Positions 27,011-35,277 of a stretch of 64,000 bases of DNA are shown here, in pieces (the stretch's first letter is position 1; each line of letters starts with the position of its first letter). Below the pieces are notes generated by a model, which was not told the DNA's origin, searched no databases, and was given only the letters and a program-made list of their open reading frames with translations. The translations under genes and the position numbers were made by a program. Source of the DNA: UBA3006 sp036746695 (GTDB taxonomy: Bacteria > Actinomycetota > Acidimicrobiia > Acidimicrobiales > Ilumatobacteraceae); assembly GCA_036746695.1 (NCBI GenBank), contig DAIODP010000001.1, positions 496,001 to 560,000 of the forward strand. The letters run 5' to 3'.

Positions 27011-28126
27011 TTAGATGCCGATGCGCTGAGCAAGCAACTCGCGGTGATACGAAGGATCACCGAAAAGTAGTTCGCTCGACTTCGCACGCTTGAAATACAA
27101 GTGCGCTGGGTGTTCCCAGGTGAAGCCAATGCCGCCATGAATCTGAATGTTCTCGGCTGCCGAGTGGAAGTATGCCTCCGAGCAATATGCCTTTGCCAAC
27201 GAGGCAACCGAAGCAAGCTCTTCGTTCATTTCAGCAGCACACCACATGCCGTAGTAGGCAGCCGACTTGGCCGACTCCACTTCAAGCAACATGTCTGCAC
27301 ACTTGTGCTTGATTGCCTGGAACGAACCAATTGGTCGTCCAAACTGCACACGAACTTTTGCATACTCAACGGCCATATCAAGCACCTTCTGAGCACCGCC
27401 AACTTGTTCTGCAGCCAATGCAACAGCAGCCAAGTCGAGCACCTTCGTCATGACATCCCAGCCCTTGCCTTCGGTGCCAATCAACGTTGCTGCAACACCA
27501 GCGAATTCAAGCTTTGCTTGCTTGCGGGTTTGGTCCATGGTGGACAATGCAGTGCGGGTGAGGCCCTTTGCCGTTGCGTCTACAGCAAACAGCGAAACGC
27601 CCTTGCCTGTTCGCGCAGCAACAATGATCAGGCTCGCTGTGTGGCCGTCAAGAACAAACGACTTTGTTCCGGTCAGTGTGAAATCGGAACCAGAGCCCTT
27701 GGCCTCCATGGTGATTCCTTTTTCGTCCCACTTACCCGAAGGCTCGGTGGATGCGAGTGTTGCAATGGTCTCGCCACTTGCAATGCCTGGCAAATACTTT
27801 TTCTTTGCTGCTTCGTCGCCGCTCAGCAACAACGCGTTTGCTGCAAGCACAACACTGGAGAAGAACGGCGCACAAAGAAGTGCGCGTCCCATTTCTTCCA
27901 ACACAACACCCAACTCGACGAAACTAAATCCAGAGCCACCAAATTCTTCGGGGATGGAGAGGCCTTGCAGGCCCATCTGCTCACCCATTTGCGACCAAAC
28001 AGCTGGGTCGAAACCTGACTCAGTTTCCATTTGCTCACGGACAGCAGTTTCCGACGACTTCGAGTCGAGAAATGCACGGACGGTTTTGCGGAGTTCTTCT
28101 TGTTCTTCTGTAAAGGCAAAGTTCAT
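27011..28126 (-). CDS. Acyl-CoA dehydrogenase
   Basis: 371 residues from MNFAFTEEQEELRKTVRAFL (ATG at 28126, preferred to 28156 because acyl-CoA dehydrogenases begin with this helix). The N-terminal helical, middle beta (LASTEPSGKWD...FTLTGTKSFVLDG) and C-terminal helical domains are complete, with VQFGRPIGSFQAIKHKCADM in the FAD-binding part. It oxidises acyl-CoA to enoyl-CoA with electrons to ETF. Chain-length preference and the catalytic base cannot be assigned by eye. It is divergent from the Phd/VapC pair. Confidence 0.9.
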   Translation of the reverse strand: MNFAFTEEQEELRKTVRAFLDSKSSETAVREQMETESGFDPAVWSQMGEQMGLQGLSIPEEFGGSGFSFVELGVVLEEMGRALLCAPFFSSVVLAANALLLSGDEAAKKKYLPGIASGETIATLASTEPSGKWDEKGITMEAKGSGSDFTLTGTKSFVLDGHTASLIIVAARTGKGVSLFAVDATAKGLTRTALSTMDQTRKQAKLEFAGVAATLIGTEGKGWDVMTKVLDLAAVALAAEQVGGAQKVLDMAVEYAKVRVQFGRPIGSFQAIKHKCADMLLEVESAKSAAYYGMWCAAEMNEELASVASLAKAYCSEAYFHSAAENIQIHGGIGFTWEHPAHLYFKRAKSSELLFGDPSYHRELLAQRIGI

Positions 28127-28211
28127 GTATTCATCCTGCCCTATCGCACATCCCAAACACGAATCGCTGTGCGTACCGATGTGTACACAAATAATGGCTT
28201 CCCGCTACGAT

Positions 28212-28505
28212 ATGCCCATGGCTAAGCCTTCTCGTCAAGTGGGTATCCGCGAGCTGCGCGAGCAATCCGCCACCTACGTTAAGCGCGCGCAAGCCGGCGA
28301 AGAAGTAGTGATCAGCGTGCACGGAAAGCCCGCGGCAACGTTGGGCCCAATCCGAACCAGTGCGCCAACATTGACCATGACCGAATTGGCGGCAACATTG
28401 GCAATCATTGCGCCACGCAGACGCGGCGAATTTACGTTGACCCCACCGCTTGCCATCAATACCGGAACCCGAATCGACCAGGCGCTTCGCGAGGTTCGCG
28501 GATGA
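28212..28505 (+). CDS. Type II antitoxin, Phd/YefM family
   Basis: A 97-residue protein: QVGIRELREQSATYVKRAQAGEEVVISVHGKPAATLGPI is the Phd/YefM DNA-binding fold, followed by a longer C-terminal toxin-wrapping part. The start could also be the ATG at 28218. The stop overlaps the ATG of the VapC toxin (ATGA). Phd-type antitoxins repress their own operon and mask the RNase active site of the partner. Confidence 0.9.
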   Translation: MPMAKPSRQVGIRELREQSATYVKRAQAGEEVVISVHGKPAATLGPIRTSAPTLTMTELAATLAIIAPRRRGEFTLTPPLAINTGTRIDQALREVRG

Positions 28506-28906
28506 CTGTTGTGCTCGACACCAGCGCACTCGTTGCGTTGCATGTTGGCGGCAGCATGCGAACGATTACACACGATGCCATGCTCACCGATTCGGATTGG
28601 TGCGCAAGTGCGCTCGCACTGAGCGAAGCACTAACCGTGATCGACCGACTCACCGAGGAACCAATTCTTCGCACCGATTTAGAAGACGCAATTCGACACA
28701 CGTGGGATTTCATCGCAGTTGTTCCGGTCGACCAACGATGTCTCGACGACGCAACACACCTCGTTCGCGAACAACCACTGCATATCAGCGACGCAATCCA
28801 TCTGGCAGCAGCGCAACGCCTTCCGCAACCCATTCGCTATGTCACCTTCGATCCCGCCCAGATTCCCGTCGCATTGTCGCTCGGCTTTGAAGTGATCTCG
28901 GCATGA
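28502..28906 (+). CDS. vapC: PIN-domain RNase toxin (VapC family)
   Basis: A 134-residue PIN domain with the four acidic residues of the metal site: D6 (VLDTSAL), E42 (ALSEAL), D97 (ISDAIHLAAA) and D117 (TFDPAQ). It would cleave RNA when freed from the antitoxin encoded just upstream. Unusually, its stop overlaps the start of an MBL-fold hydrolase (ATGA), tying the toxin pair to a metabolic gene in one transcript. Confidence 0.92.
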   Translation: MTVVLDTSALVALHVGGSMRTITHDAMLTDSDWCASALALSEALTVIDRLTEEPILRTDLEDAIRHTWDFIAVVPVDQRCLDDATHLVREQPLHISDAIHLAAAQRLPQPIRYVTFDPAQIPVALSLGFEVISA

Positions 28907-29526
28907 CCGCAAACAACACACTGCACTGGCAGGACACAGACACCGAGGTGCACAAAGTTGTTGTTGGCCCGTACGACAACAATGTTTTCGTTGTTCGCTG
29001 TCGGGCTACGGGCGAAGCTGTGCTCATCGACGCGGCGAACGAGCACGAACAATTGCTCGAACTGTGCCAACTTCTAGACGTTACCCGCGTGCTTGAAACC
29101 CACGGCCATTGGGATCACATTCAGGCAATACCCGCCATGCGCGAAGCTGGCTACGAAGTTGCCGTCACTGCACTTGATGCGCCACGGTTGAAAGACGTTG
29201 GTTACGACGTGTTTATCGACGACAAGGAAGTCATCGAAATTGGCAACCTTCGTCTTCATGCCATTCACAACCCAGGCCACACCGAAGGCTCAATCTCGTT
29301 TGCTGTCGCGAACACGCCACTGCTCTTCACCGGCGACACCTTGTTCCCCGGCGGCCCCGGAAACACCAAGTTAGAAGGCGGCGATTTCGCCACCATTCTC
29401 CATTCCATTGATACGAAACTGTTCACGTTCCCCGACCACACCATCGTTCTTCCTGGCCACGGCCTGGATTCCACGATTGGCACCGAGCGGCCGCACTTTC
29501 AAGAGTGGGTTGACAGAGGCTGGTAG
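28903..29526 (+). CDS. Metallo-beta-lactamase fold hydrolase
   Basis: A 207-residue MBL protein with the metal motif THGHWDH (H67, H69, D71, H72), HNPGHTEGSISF, TGDTLFPGGPG and the final PGHG. This matches the glyoxalase II-like / persulfide dioxygenase-like group. It probably hydrolyses a thioester or similar small substrate in the cytoplasm. Translation is coupled to vapC by a 4-bp overlap. Confidence 0.88.
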   Translation: MTANNTLHWQDTDTEVHKVVVGPYDNNVFVVRCRATGEAVLIDAANEHEQLLELCQLLDVTRVLETHGHWDHIQAIPAMREAGYEVAVTALDAPRLKDVGYDVFIDDKEVIEIGNLRLHAIHNPGHTEGSISFAVANTPLLFTGDTLFPGGPGNTKLEGGDFATILHSIDTKLFTFPDHTIVLPGHGLDSTIGTERPHFQEWVDRGW

Positions 29527-29536
29527 AACAATCATT

Positions 29537-30523
29537 GTGAACAGTGCATCGACCCCACGCCTCGGTGGCATGGTCCCGCCGCTCGCAGTCTTTGGGGTGG
29601 TCTCCGACAACCAGTTCATTAAGTCAGATGGCCGACTTGCCTCAAACATGCGTAGCGAGCTTCGACACATTCCAAACCTTCGTAATGCCACTTCAGTTTT
29701 TTCAATTTATGTCCAGGCCATCGCAGTGATCTGGGCTGCCATCTGGCTACATCATCCCGTCACTTACATCATTGCGTTTGTTCTGATGGGCCGTTCGCAT
29801 GCACAATGCCTGGCGCTGATGCACGAATCGGTACATCGCTTGCTCTTTCGCAATCGCTCGATAAATGATTTTGTCGGTCGATGGCTGCTTGGCTACCCAT
29901 CCTTTACGAATACCGACGGCTACCGCCATGTGCACATGGCACATCACAGAGAGGAATTTGGTCCAAACGAACCAGACATCCCTCTATATGCCAATTACCC
30001 AATCACAAAAGCAAGTTTCTTGCGAAAAATGAAGCGCGATGCACTTGGCACAACGGGCTACAAAATGTTGCGCGGACAATTTCTTGGCATGTTTAGCAAA
30101 GTCGATATTCAGCGAAGCACACAGCGCCGAATATTTCTGGTGCAATTCGTACTCCTCGTGATTGCGACCGTTTTCGTCCATCCACTCGCATATGTTTTCT
30201 TTTGGTTGCTTCCCTACCTCACCGTTTGGCGTGTCATGAACCGACTTCGATCAATCGCCGAACACGGCGGGCTACGCGCAGACAACGACCGACGAGTTAC
30301 CACTCACTCTGTACGCCAACACGTCATTGCACGACTACTTTTCGTACCGTTCAACTTGGGATGGCACATTGCGCACCATGCCGATGCCGGAATCCCGTTT
30401 CGATCGCTGCCCAAATACCACCGCATGCTCCGAAAGTCTGGATACGTCACCGACGGGTATGAGTTCCGCAGCTACACCGCCATTTGGCGGGCGCTGGCGA
30501 GCCAAAGTTCACCAAATAATTAG
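29537..30523 (+). CDS. Membrane fatty acid desaturase
   Basis: About 328 residues from a GTG at 29537, ten bases after the MBL gene. Three histidine boxes are present: HESVH, HMAHHREE and HIAHHADAG, which bind the di-iron centre. Hydrophobic pairs around residues 60-110 and 210-250 give the usual four-helix membrane topology. It introduces double bonds into fatty acyl chains, or hydroxylates or desaturates a related lipid. The stop codon lies inside the left arm of the palindrome upstream of sufC. Confidence 0.85.
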   Translation: MNSASTPRLGGMVPPLAVFGVVSDNQFIKSDGRLASNMRSELRHIPNLRNATSVFSIYVQAIAVIWAAIWLHHPVTYIIAFVLMGRSHAQCLALMHESVHRLLFRNRSINDFVGRWLLGYPSFTNTDGYRHVHMAHHREEFGPNEPDIPLYANYPITKASFLRKMKRDALGTTGYKMLRGQFLGMFSKVDIQRSTQRRIFLVQFVLLVIATVFVHPLAYVFFWLLPYLTVWRVMNRLRSIAEHGGLRADNDRRVTTHSVRQHVIARLLFVPFNLGWHIAHHADAGIPFRSLPKYHRMLRKSGYVTDGYEFRSYTAIWRALASQSSPNN

Positions 30524-30544
30524 CACTACGCCCATAGTGCTAAT
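30519..30544. promoter_or_regulatory. Perfect palindrome upstream of sufC-sufS-sufU
   Basis: Two 10-bp arms, ATTAGCACTA and TAGTGCTAAT, are separated by six bases. The site ends 27 bp before the sufC GTG. A closely related sequence (57984-58009) lies at a similar distance before sufB in the other SUF locus, which argues for a shared iron-sulfur regulator. TAATAC within and after the right arm could serve as a -10 element. Confidence 0.65.
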
Positions 30545-30571
30545 ACCAGAGGCCCTGAATACACTGGGTTT

Positions 30572-31318
30572 GTGACCGAACTATTCCGAGTAGAAGACCT
30601 TCATGCGAAGCCCACCGAGGGCGATGCCGAGATTCTGCGCGGCCTTTCCATCACGGTCAATGAGGGCGAAGTCCACGCCATCATGGGTCCAAACGGTTCC
30701 GGCAAATCGACTCTTGCAAACGTGCTTCTGGCTTCCCCCGAGTACGACGTGCTGTCCGGTCAAGTTTTCTTCAAGGGCGACAACATCAACGAGTGGCCAA
30801 CTGATGCTCGTGCGAAGGCCGGCATTTTTCTTGGCTTTCAATACCCGCAAGAAATCGCTGGCGTTTCAGTCATCCAGTTTCTGCGCCAAGCACTTTCGGC
30901 GCGCAAAGGCATCGACTTATCAATCCTGGAATTGCGCCTTTCAGCAATGTCGTGGATGAAGCGTTTAGGAATGGATTCCACCTTCGTCGATCGTTATCTC
31001 AACGAAGGCTTTTCCGGAGGCGAAAAGAAGCGCAACGAGATCATGCAGATGGCCATTTTGGAGCCAGACCTTGCAATCCTCGACGAAACAGATTCTGGTC
31101 TTGACATTGATGCATTGCGCATCGTCGCACAAGGCATTCGCGAAGTGCGTAAAGAACGACCAGCAATGGGCATCGTGTTGATCACTCACTACCAACGCCT
31201 GCTCGACGAACTGCAACCAGACGTCGTGCACATCCTCATCGACGGAAAAATTGTCAAGTCTGGCGGCATGGAACTTGCAGAAGAATTGGAAAAGTCTGGC
31301 TACGAGGCATACAGGTAA
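30572..31318 (+). CDS. sufC: SUF system ATPase, first copy
   Basis: A 248-residue ABC ATPase of the SufC type starting at GTG 30572. Walker A is MGPNGSGKST, the ABC signature is FSGGEKKRNE, Walker B is LAILDETDSGLDID, and the H-loop is LITHYQRL. SufC works with SufB/SufD to build Fe-S clusters. Here it heads a sufC-sufS-sufU group without sufB or sufD; a second SufC is in the sufBD operon at 54054-54791. A perfect palindrome lies just upstream. Confidence 0.92.
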   Translation: MTELFRVEDLHAKPTEGDAEILRGLSITVNEGEVHAIMGPNGSGKSTLANVLLASPEYDVLSGQVFFKGDNINEWPTDARAKAGIFLGFQYPQEIAGVSVIQFLRQALSARKGIDLSILELRLSAMSWMKRLGMDSTFVDRYLNEGFSGGEKKRNEIMQMAILEPDLAILDETDSGLDIDALRIVAQGIREVRKERPAMGIVLITHYQRLLDELQPDVVHILIDGKIVKSGGMELAEELEKSGYEAYR

Positions 31319-31331
31319 CAACGAGCAACAT

Positions 31332-32558
31332 ATGAGCCTCGACGTAACTTCAATCCGCAAGGACTTCCCTGTTCTGAAGCGCCAAATAAACGGCAAGCCG
31401 TTGGTGTACCTCGACAGCGCAAATACTTCACAAAAGCCCCAAGTGGTCATTGATGCAATGACCAACTTCATGTCTAACGGTTATGCGCCAATTAATCGAA
31501 GCGCGTATCAAATGGCAGCAGAAGCAACCGACCTATACGAGGGTGCTCGCAGCGCGCTTGCAAAATTCATCAACGCCCCCAAAGCGCACGAGGTGATCTT
31601 CACCAAGAACGCAACCGAATCGCTCAATCTTCTGATCATGTCGTGGGGCCGAGCCAACCTCAAAGCTGGCGACAGCGTGTTGCTTACGCACATGGAACAT
31701 CATGCAAACATCGTCCCTTGGCACATGCTGGTTGCCGAGCGCGGTATTCAATTGCGCTGGGTGCCACTCACCAACGATGGCCAACTCGACTTAACGCAGC
31801 TCGACACACTTCTCGACGGCGTCAAAGTGTTTTCGTTTACGTCAATGTCCAACGTGCTCGGAACAATCAACCCTGTTCAACGGCTATGCGCAGCCGCTCA
31901 CAAAGCAGGCGCGCTTGCTTTCGTAGACGGTTGCCAGTCGGTACCTCATCAACCCACAGACGTGCAGGCGTGGGACGCCGACTTCGTGGTGTTCAGTTCG
32001 CACAAAATGTGCGGCCCGTCGGGCGTTGGCATTTTGTGGGGCCGCGAGGCGCTGCTTGAAGCCATGCCACCGTTTCTTGGCGGCGGCAACATGATCTCCG
32101 ATGTTCGGCTTGACGGTTTCACCACTGCCGAATTGCCAGCAAAGTTTGAGGCCGGCACCCCGCCCATCACCGATGTCATTGGCTTGGGCGCTGCAGTTGG
32201 CTACCTCGAGAAGTTAGGCATGGCCCAAGTTCGCAAGCACGAAATCGAGCTCAGCACCTACGTCCTCAACATGCTCAAAGACCGCTTCGGCGACGACATC
32301 ACCATCCACGGCCCCGCCAACCCCGAATTGCGTGGCGCAACCTTCTCCTTCGCATTTCGCGATATTCACCCGCACGATCTCAGCCAAGTGCTCGATCAGC
32401 AAAACGTTTGCGTTCGCGCCGGCCATCACTGTGCCAAACCCCTCATGCGCATTCTGGGTGCCAACGCAACTGCGCGGGCAAGTTTCTACTTCTACAACAC
32501 CATGTCCGAGGCCGATGCATTGGCCGATGCCCTCGACAGCGCATCAGATATCTTTTAG
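31332..32558 (+). CDS. sufS: Cysteine desulfurase
   Basis: A 408-residue class V aminotransferase-fold enzyme from the ATG at 31332. The PLP lysine is K225 in SSHKMCGPSG and the catalytic cysteine is C367 in VRAGHHCAKPLM, the short SufS-type active-site loop. It takes sulfur from cysteine as persulfide and passes it to SufU encoded next. It starts 13 bp after sufC. Confidence 0.95.
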   Translation: MSLDVTSIRKDFPVLKRQINGKPLVYLDSANTSQKPQVVIDAMTNFMSNGYAPINRSAYQMAAEATDLYEGARSALAKFINAPKAHEVIFTKNATESLNLLIMSWGRANLKAGDSVLLTHMEHHANIVPWHMLVAERGIQLRWVPLTNDGQLDLTQLDTLLDGVKVFSFTSMSNVLGTINPVQRLCAAAHKAGALAFVDGCQSVPHQPTDVQAWDADFVVFSSHKMCGPSGVGILWGREALLEAMPPFLGGGNMISDVRLDGFTTAELPAKFEAGTPPITDVIGLGAAVGYLEKLGMAQVRKHEIELSTYVLNMLKDRFGDDITIHGPANPELRGATFSFAFRDIHPHDLSQVLDQQNVCVRAGHHCAKPLMRILGANATARASFYFYNTMSEADALADALDSASDIF

Positions 32559-32580
32559 TAGAGCGCAAAGGGAGCACGCA

Positions 32581-33024
32581 ATGGCTGGTCTAGAAGATCT
32601 ATATCGAGAAATCATTCTTGATCACTACCGCACGCCCCGCAACCGTGGCGAACTCGACCCACCCGCACTTTCCGCCGACGGACACAACCCACTCTGCGGC
32701 GACGAGATCCGCATTTCTGTCGCTGTTCAAGATGGCGTCGTAACCGATGTTCGATTCAGCGGCTCTGGTTGCTCAATCAGTCAGAGTTCTGCATCCATGA
32801 TGACTTCCGCAATCAAGGGAAAGCCTGTCGAACAAGTGAAATCAATTGTTCGCCGCTTCAAACAGATGATGACTATCGACGAAGAAGACTCAGAAATTGA
32901 CGAGTCAATCAACTTGGGCGACCTCGAGGCATTGCAGGGTGTTGTGAAGTTTCCAGTACGCATCAAATGCGCAACGCTTGGTTGGAACACCTTGCTCGAC
33001 GCTCTTGCCACCGAGCAAAAATAA
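32581..33024 (+). CDS. sufU: SufU-type sulfur-transfer protein
   Basis: A 147-residue IscU/SufU-like protein with an AAAGGGAG site before ATG 32581. The zinc/sulfur site is C39 and D41 (NPLCGDE), C64 (GSGCSISQSSASMM) and C130 (IKCATLGW). The ~18-residue insert (MTIDEEDSEIDESINLG) between the second and third ligands is typical of SufU rather than IscU. It accepts persulfide from SufS. Confidence 0.93.
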   Translation: MAGLEDLYREIILDHYRTPRNRGELDPPALSADGHNPLCGDEIRISVAVQDGVVTDVRFSGSGCSISQSSASMMTSAIKGKPVEQVKSIVRRFKQMMTIDEEDSEIDESINLGDLEALQGVVKFPVRIKCATLGWNTLLDALATEQK

Positions 33025-33030
33025 TTTGCG

Positions 33031-33990
33031 CTAGCCCACCAAGTTTGGTGCGGTTTTCCCCGACAACACCGCGAGAGCATTAGTCACTGCAAGATTTGCC
33101 ATCGCGGTTCGAGTCTCTACTGTTGCCGAACCTAAGTGCGGAATGAGCACGGCGTTATCGAGCCCAATCAACGCTTGGTGCACGGTTGGTTCCTTTTCAA
33201 AGACATCCAAACCAGCGCCGGAAATCTTTCCTTGTTGCAGCGCAGTTGCAAGCGCCTCTTCGTCTACAACCGGCCCGCGAGCGGTGTTAATCAAATAAGC
33301 ACTCTTCTTCATCTTGCCGATTGTCGATGCATTCATCAGATGGTGTGTTTCTGGCGAGTACGGGCAGTGCAGCGACACCACATCGCTTGTTGCCAACAAC
33401 TCGTCCAACTCCATGTGAGTGGCGTTAAGTTCTTTTGCTGTTTCGGCGTCTAGCGGCGAACGCTTGGTATAGGCAATGGTCATTCCGAATGCCCGTGCCC
33501 GACGGGCAACTGCCGCACCTATTTGACCCATGCCAACAATGCCCAATTGACTTCCCTGAATGCTCGAGCCAAGCATGTAGAACATTCCCCATTGCCAAGG
33601 TTGCTGTGCTCGAATCACTCGCTCGCCTTCGGCCAACCGGCGGGTTGACATCAAAATGAGCGCCATCGCTATATCGGCCGTGGCCTCGGTGAGTACCCCC
33701 GGCGTGTTTGTCACCAGCACATTGCGCTCGCGACAAGCAGGGACATCAATGTTGTTGTAGCCCACCGCAACGTTAGAAACCGAGCGCAATTGCTTTCCCG
33801 CGGCATCCAGCAGATCGGCATCGATTTTCTCGGTTAAGAGCGAAACAATCGCATCTGCGCCCGCAACGCGCTTCAGCAATTCGTCGCGCGCAATTGGCGA
33901 CTCGTCCCCCCACGCATCAACAGTATGTTCGGCCCGCAAACGCTCTAAAGCAACAGCGGGGATCTTGCCCGTTACAACAACTTTTGCCAT
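33031..33990 (-). CDS. D-2-hydroxyacid dehydrogenase (glyoxylate/hydroxypyruvate reductase type)
   Basis: 319 residues with the D-isomer dehydrogenase fold: nucleotide motif GIVGMGQIGAAVARRA (~150), LINTARGPVVDE with the substrate Arg, FEKEPTV with the Glu, and PHLGSAT with the catalytic His. It reduces a small 2-oxoacid such as glyoxylate or hydroxypyruvate with NAD(P)H. Its ATG shares one base with the end of the aminotransferase gene upstream, which could supply the oxoacid. Confidence 0.9.
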   Translation of the reverse strand: MAKVVVTGKIPAVALERLRAEHTVDAWGDESPIARDELLKRVAGADAIVSLLTEKIDADLLDAAGKQLRSVSNVAVGYNNIDVPACRERNVLVTNTPGVLTEATADIAMALILMSTRRLAEGERVIRAQQPWQWGMFYMLGSSIQGSQLGIVGMGQIGAAVARRARAFGMTIAYTKRSPLDAETAKELNATHMELDELLATSDVVSLHCPYSPETHHLMNASTIGKMKKSAYLINTARGPVVDEEALATALQQGKISGAGLDVFEKEPTVHQALIGLDNAVLIPHLGSATVETRTAMANLAVTNALAVLSGKTAPNLVG

Positions 33991-35186
33991 TATCCCTTTG
34001 CCACCCAGTTGCCAAAGAGCTCGAGGCCTTCGGCAATGTCATCTTTGTTGATGCCCGAGAAGGCAAACCGAATGTATTGACGAGATTCGTTTGTTTGCGG
34101 ACGACCGAAGTGGCGGCGTGTGCAGAACGAAACACCTGTTGCGTGCAACGCCTGCTCGGCAAATACAGCAAGATCGCTAATTCCTTTGTTCTCCATTGCG
34201 CCAGTTACATCGGGAAACAAATAGAACGCGGCCTCTGGTGAGTGCACGCTTATTCCGGGCATGGCGTTCAACATGTTGACGGCCACATCGCGCCTGTCGC
34301 GCAACGTGTTCAGCATCACAGGAATTGCCGACTGATCACCACGAACACCCTCGACGCCACCGTATTGAACAAAGTGTGTTGTGCACGATTCATCGTTGGT
34401 ATTCAACTTCGCAATCTGATTTGAAATATCTGTTGGCGCGATCGAAGCACCCAAGCGCCAGCCCGTCATCGCAAACTTTTTGGAAAAGGTGTACAAAATA
34501 ACAGTGCGTTCCTGCATGCCAGGAAGCGAAGCAATTGATTTCGACTTTCCCGAATAGCGCATTTCAAAATATGCCTCGTCCGAAAGCACCCAGAGATTGT
34601 GTTTAATCGCAAGTTCGGCAATCGCCTCGCGCTCGGCATCCGTCGACTCTGCACCAATTGGGTTTTGCAGATCGTTATAGATAATCGCTTTTGTCTTTGG
34701 GGTAATCAACGACTTCACCTGGTCGAGATCGATATCAAAACCAGTTTTTGATGGCAAGTAGCGATAGGCCTTTGCAACTCCGCCGAAATATTCAATCTGG
34801 CTTTCATAAATGGGATAGCCCGGGTTTGGATACAACACTTCATCACCGGGGTTCATTACTGCCTGAATAAATTTTGTAATCACTGGTTTGCCTCCTGGCT
34901 GCACCACAACATTGCTTGGCGCAAACTGCAAGCCACGACGCGAGCCAACATCTTCAGCAAGTGCCTCTCGAAGTTGCGGTATTCCAGCGGCTGGGCAGTA
35001 GCCCGTCTTGCCATCGGCAATTGCTTTATTCATTGCATCAACAATGTTTTGTGAAGTTGCGATGTTGAGATCACCAAGGTGAAACGGAAAGATTCGATTT
35101 CCTTTTGCGCCCCACTCAGCAGCTGCCAACGAAACAGCAAATGCCGTCTCAGTTCCCAATCGTTCTAAGCGCTCTGCCAATGACAT
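33990..35186 (-). CDS. PLP-dependent aminotransferase, class I/II
   Basis: 398 residues of fold-type I aminotransferase. PLP lysine: TFSKKFAMTGWRLG (about 250); VLYPNPGYPIYES and YNDLQNPIGAES with the cofactor Asn; RQYIRFAFSG with the C-terminal substrate Arg. It is close to the aspartate/aromatic aminotransferase group; the amino donor cannot be fixed. It is cotranscribed with the downstream D-2-hydroxyacid dehydrogenase (1-bp overlap). Confidence 0.88.
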   Translation of the reverse strand: MSLAERLERLGTETAFAVSLAAAEWGAKGNRIFPFHLGDLNIATSQNIVDAMNKAIADGKTGYCPAAGIPQLREALAEDVGSRRGLQFAPSNVVVQPGGKPVITKFIQAVMNPGDEVLYPNPGYPIYESQIEYFGGVAKAYRYLPSKTGFDIDLDQVKSLITPKTKAIIYNDLQNPIGAESTDAEREAIAELAIKHNLWVLSDEAYFEMRYSGKSKSIASLPGMQERTVILYTFSKKFAMTGWRLGASIAPTDISNQIAKLNTNDESCTTHFVQYGGVEGVRGDQSAIPVMLNTLRDRRDVAVNMLNAMPGISVHSPEAAFYLFPDVTGAMENKGISDLAVFAEQALHATGVSFCTRRHFGRPQTNESRQYIRFAFSGINKDDIAEGLELFGNWVAKG

Positions 35187-35224
35187 GACTCAACCCCCGT
35201 AATAGGCCTTTGATATATGACCAG

Positions 35225-35263
35225 CCTTTACATTACATAAAGTTGAGAGCCCGTAAATACGGG
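35225..35263. promoter_or_regulatory. Two inverted repeats upstream of the aminotransferase
   Basis: The 91-bp gap between the transporter end and the aminotransferase start holds CCCGTA-AA-TACGGG (35250-35263) and a looser CTTTA/TAAAG inverted repeat (35225-35242). No T-tract follows on either strand, so operators are more likely than a terminator. Confidence 0.3.
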
Positions 35264-35277
35264 GAATTCCGACCTCG

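Noticed and set aside
27101..28018. 305-codon plus-strand frame opposite the acyl-CoA dehydrogenase
   Set aside because: It is cysteine-rich and without any domain, and lies fully antisense to a clear enzyme gene.
30519..30544. CIRCE heat-shock element (HrcA site)
   Set aside because: The arms TTAGCACT/AGTGCTAA resemble CIRCE, but the spacer between nine-base arms is six bases instead of nine, the genes are suf rather than chaperones, and a variant occurs before sufB.
35250..35263. Rho-independent terminator between the transporter and aminotransferase genes
   Set aside because: The stem is only six base pairs and no T-tract follows on either strand.
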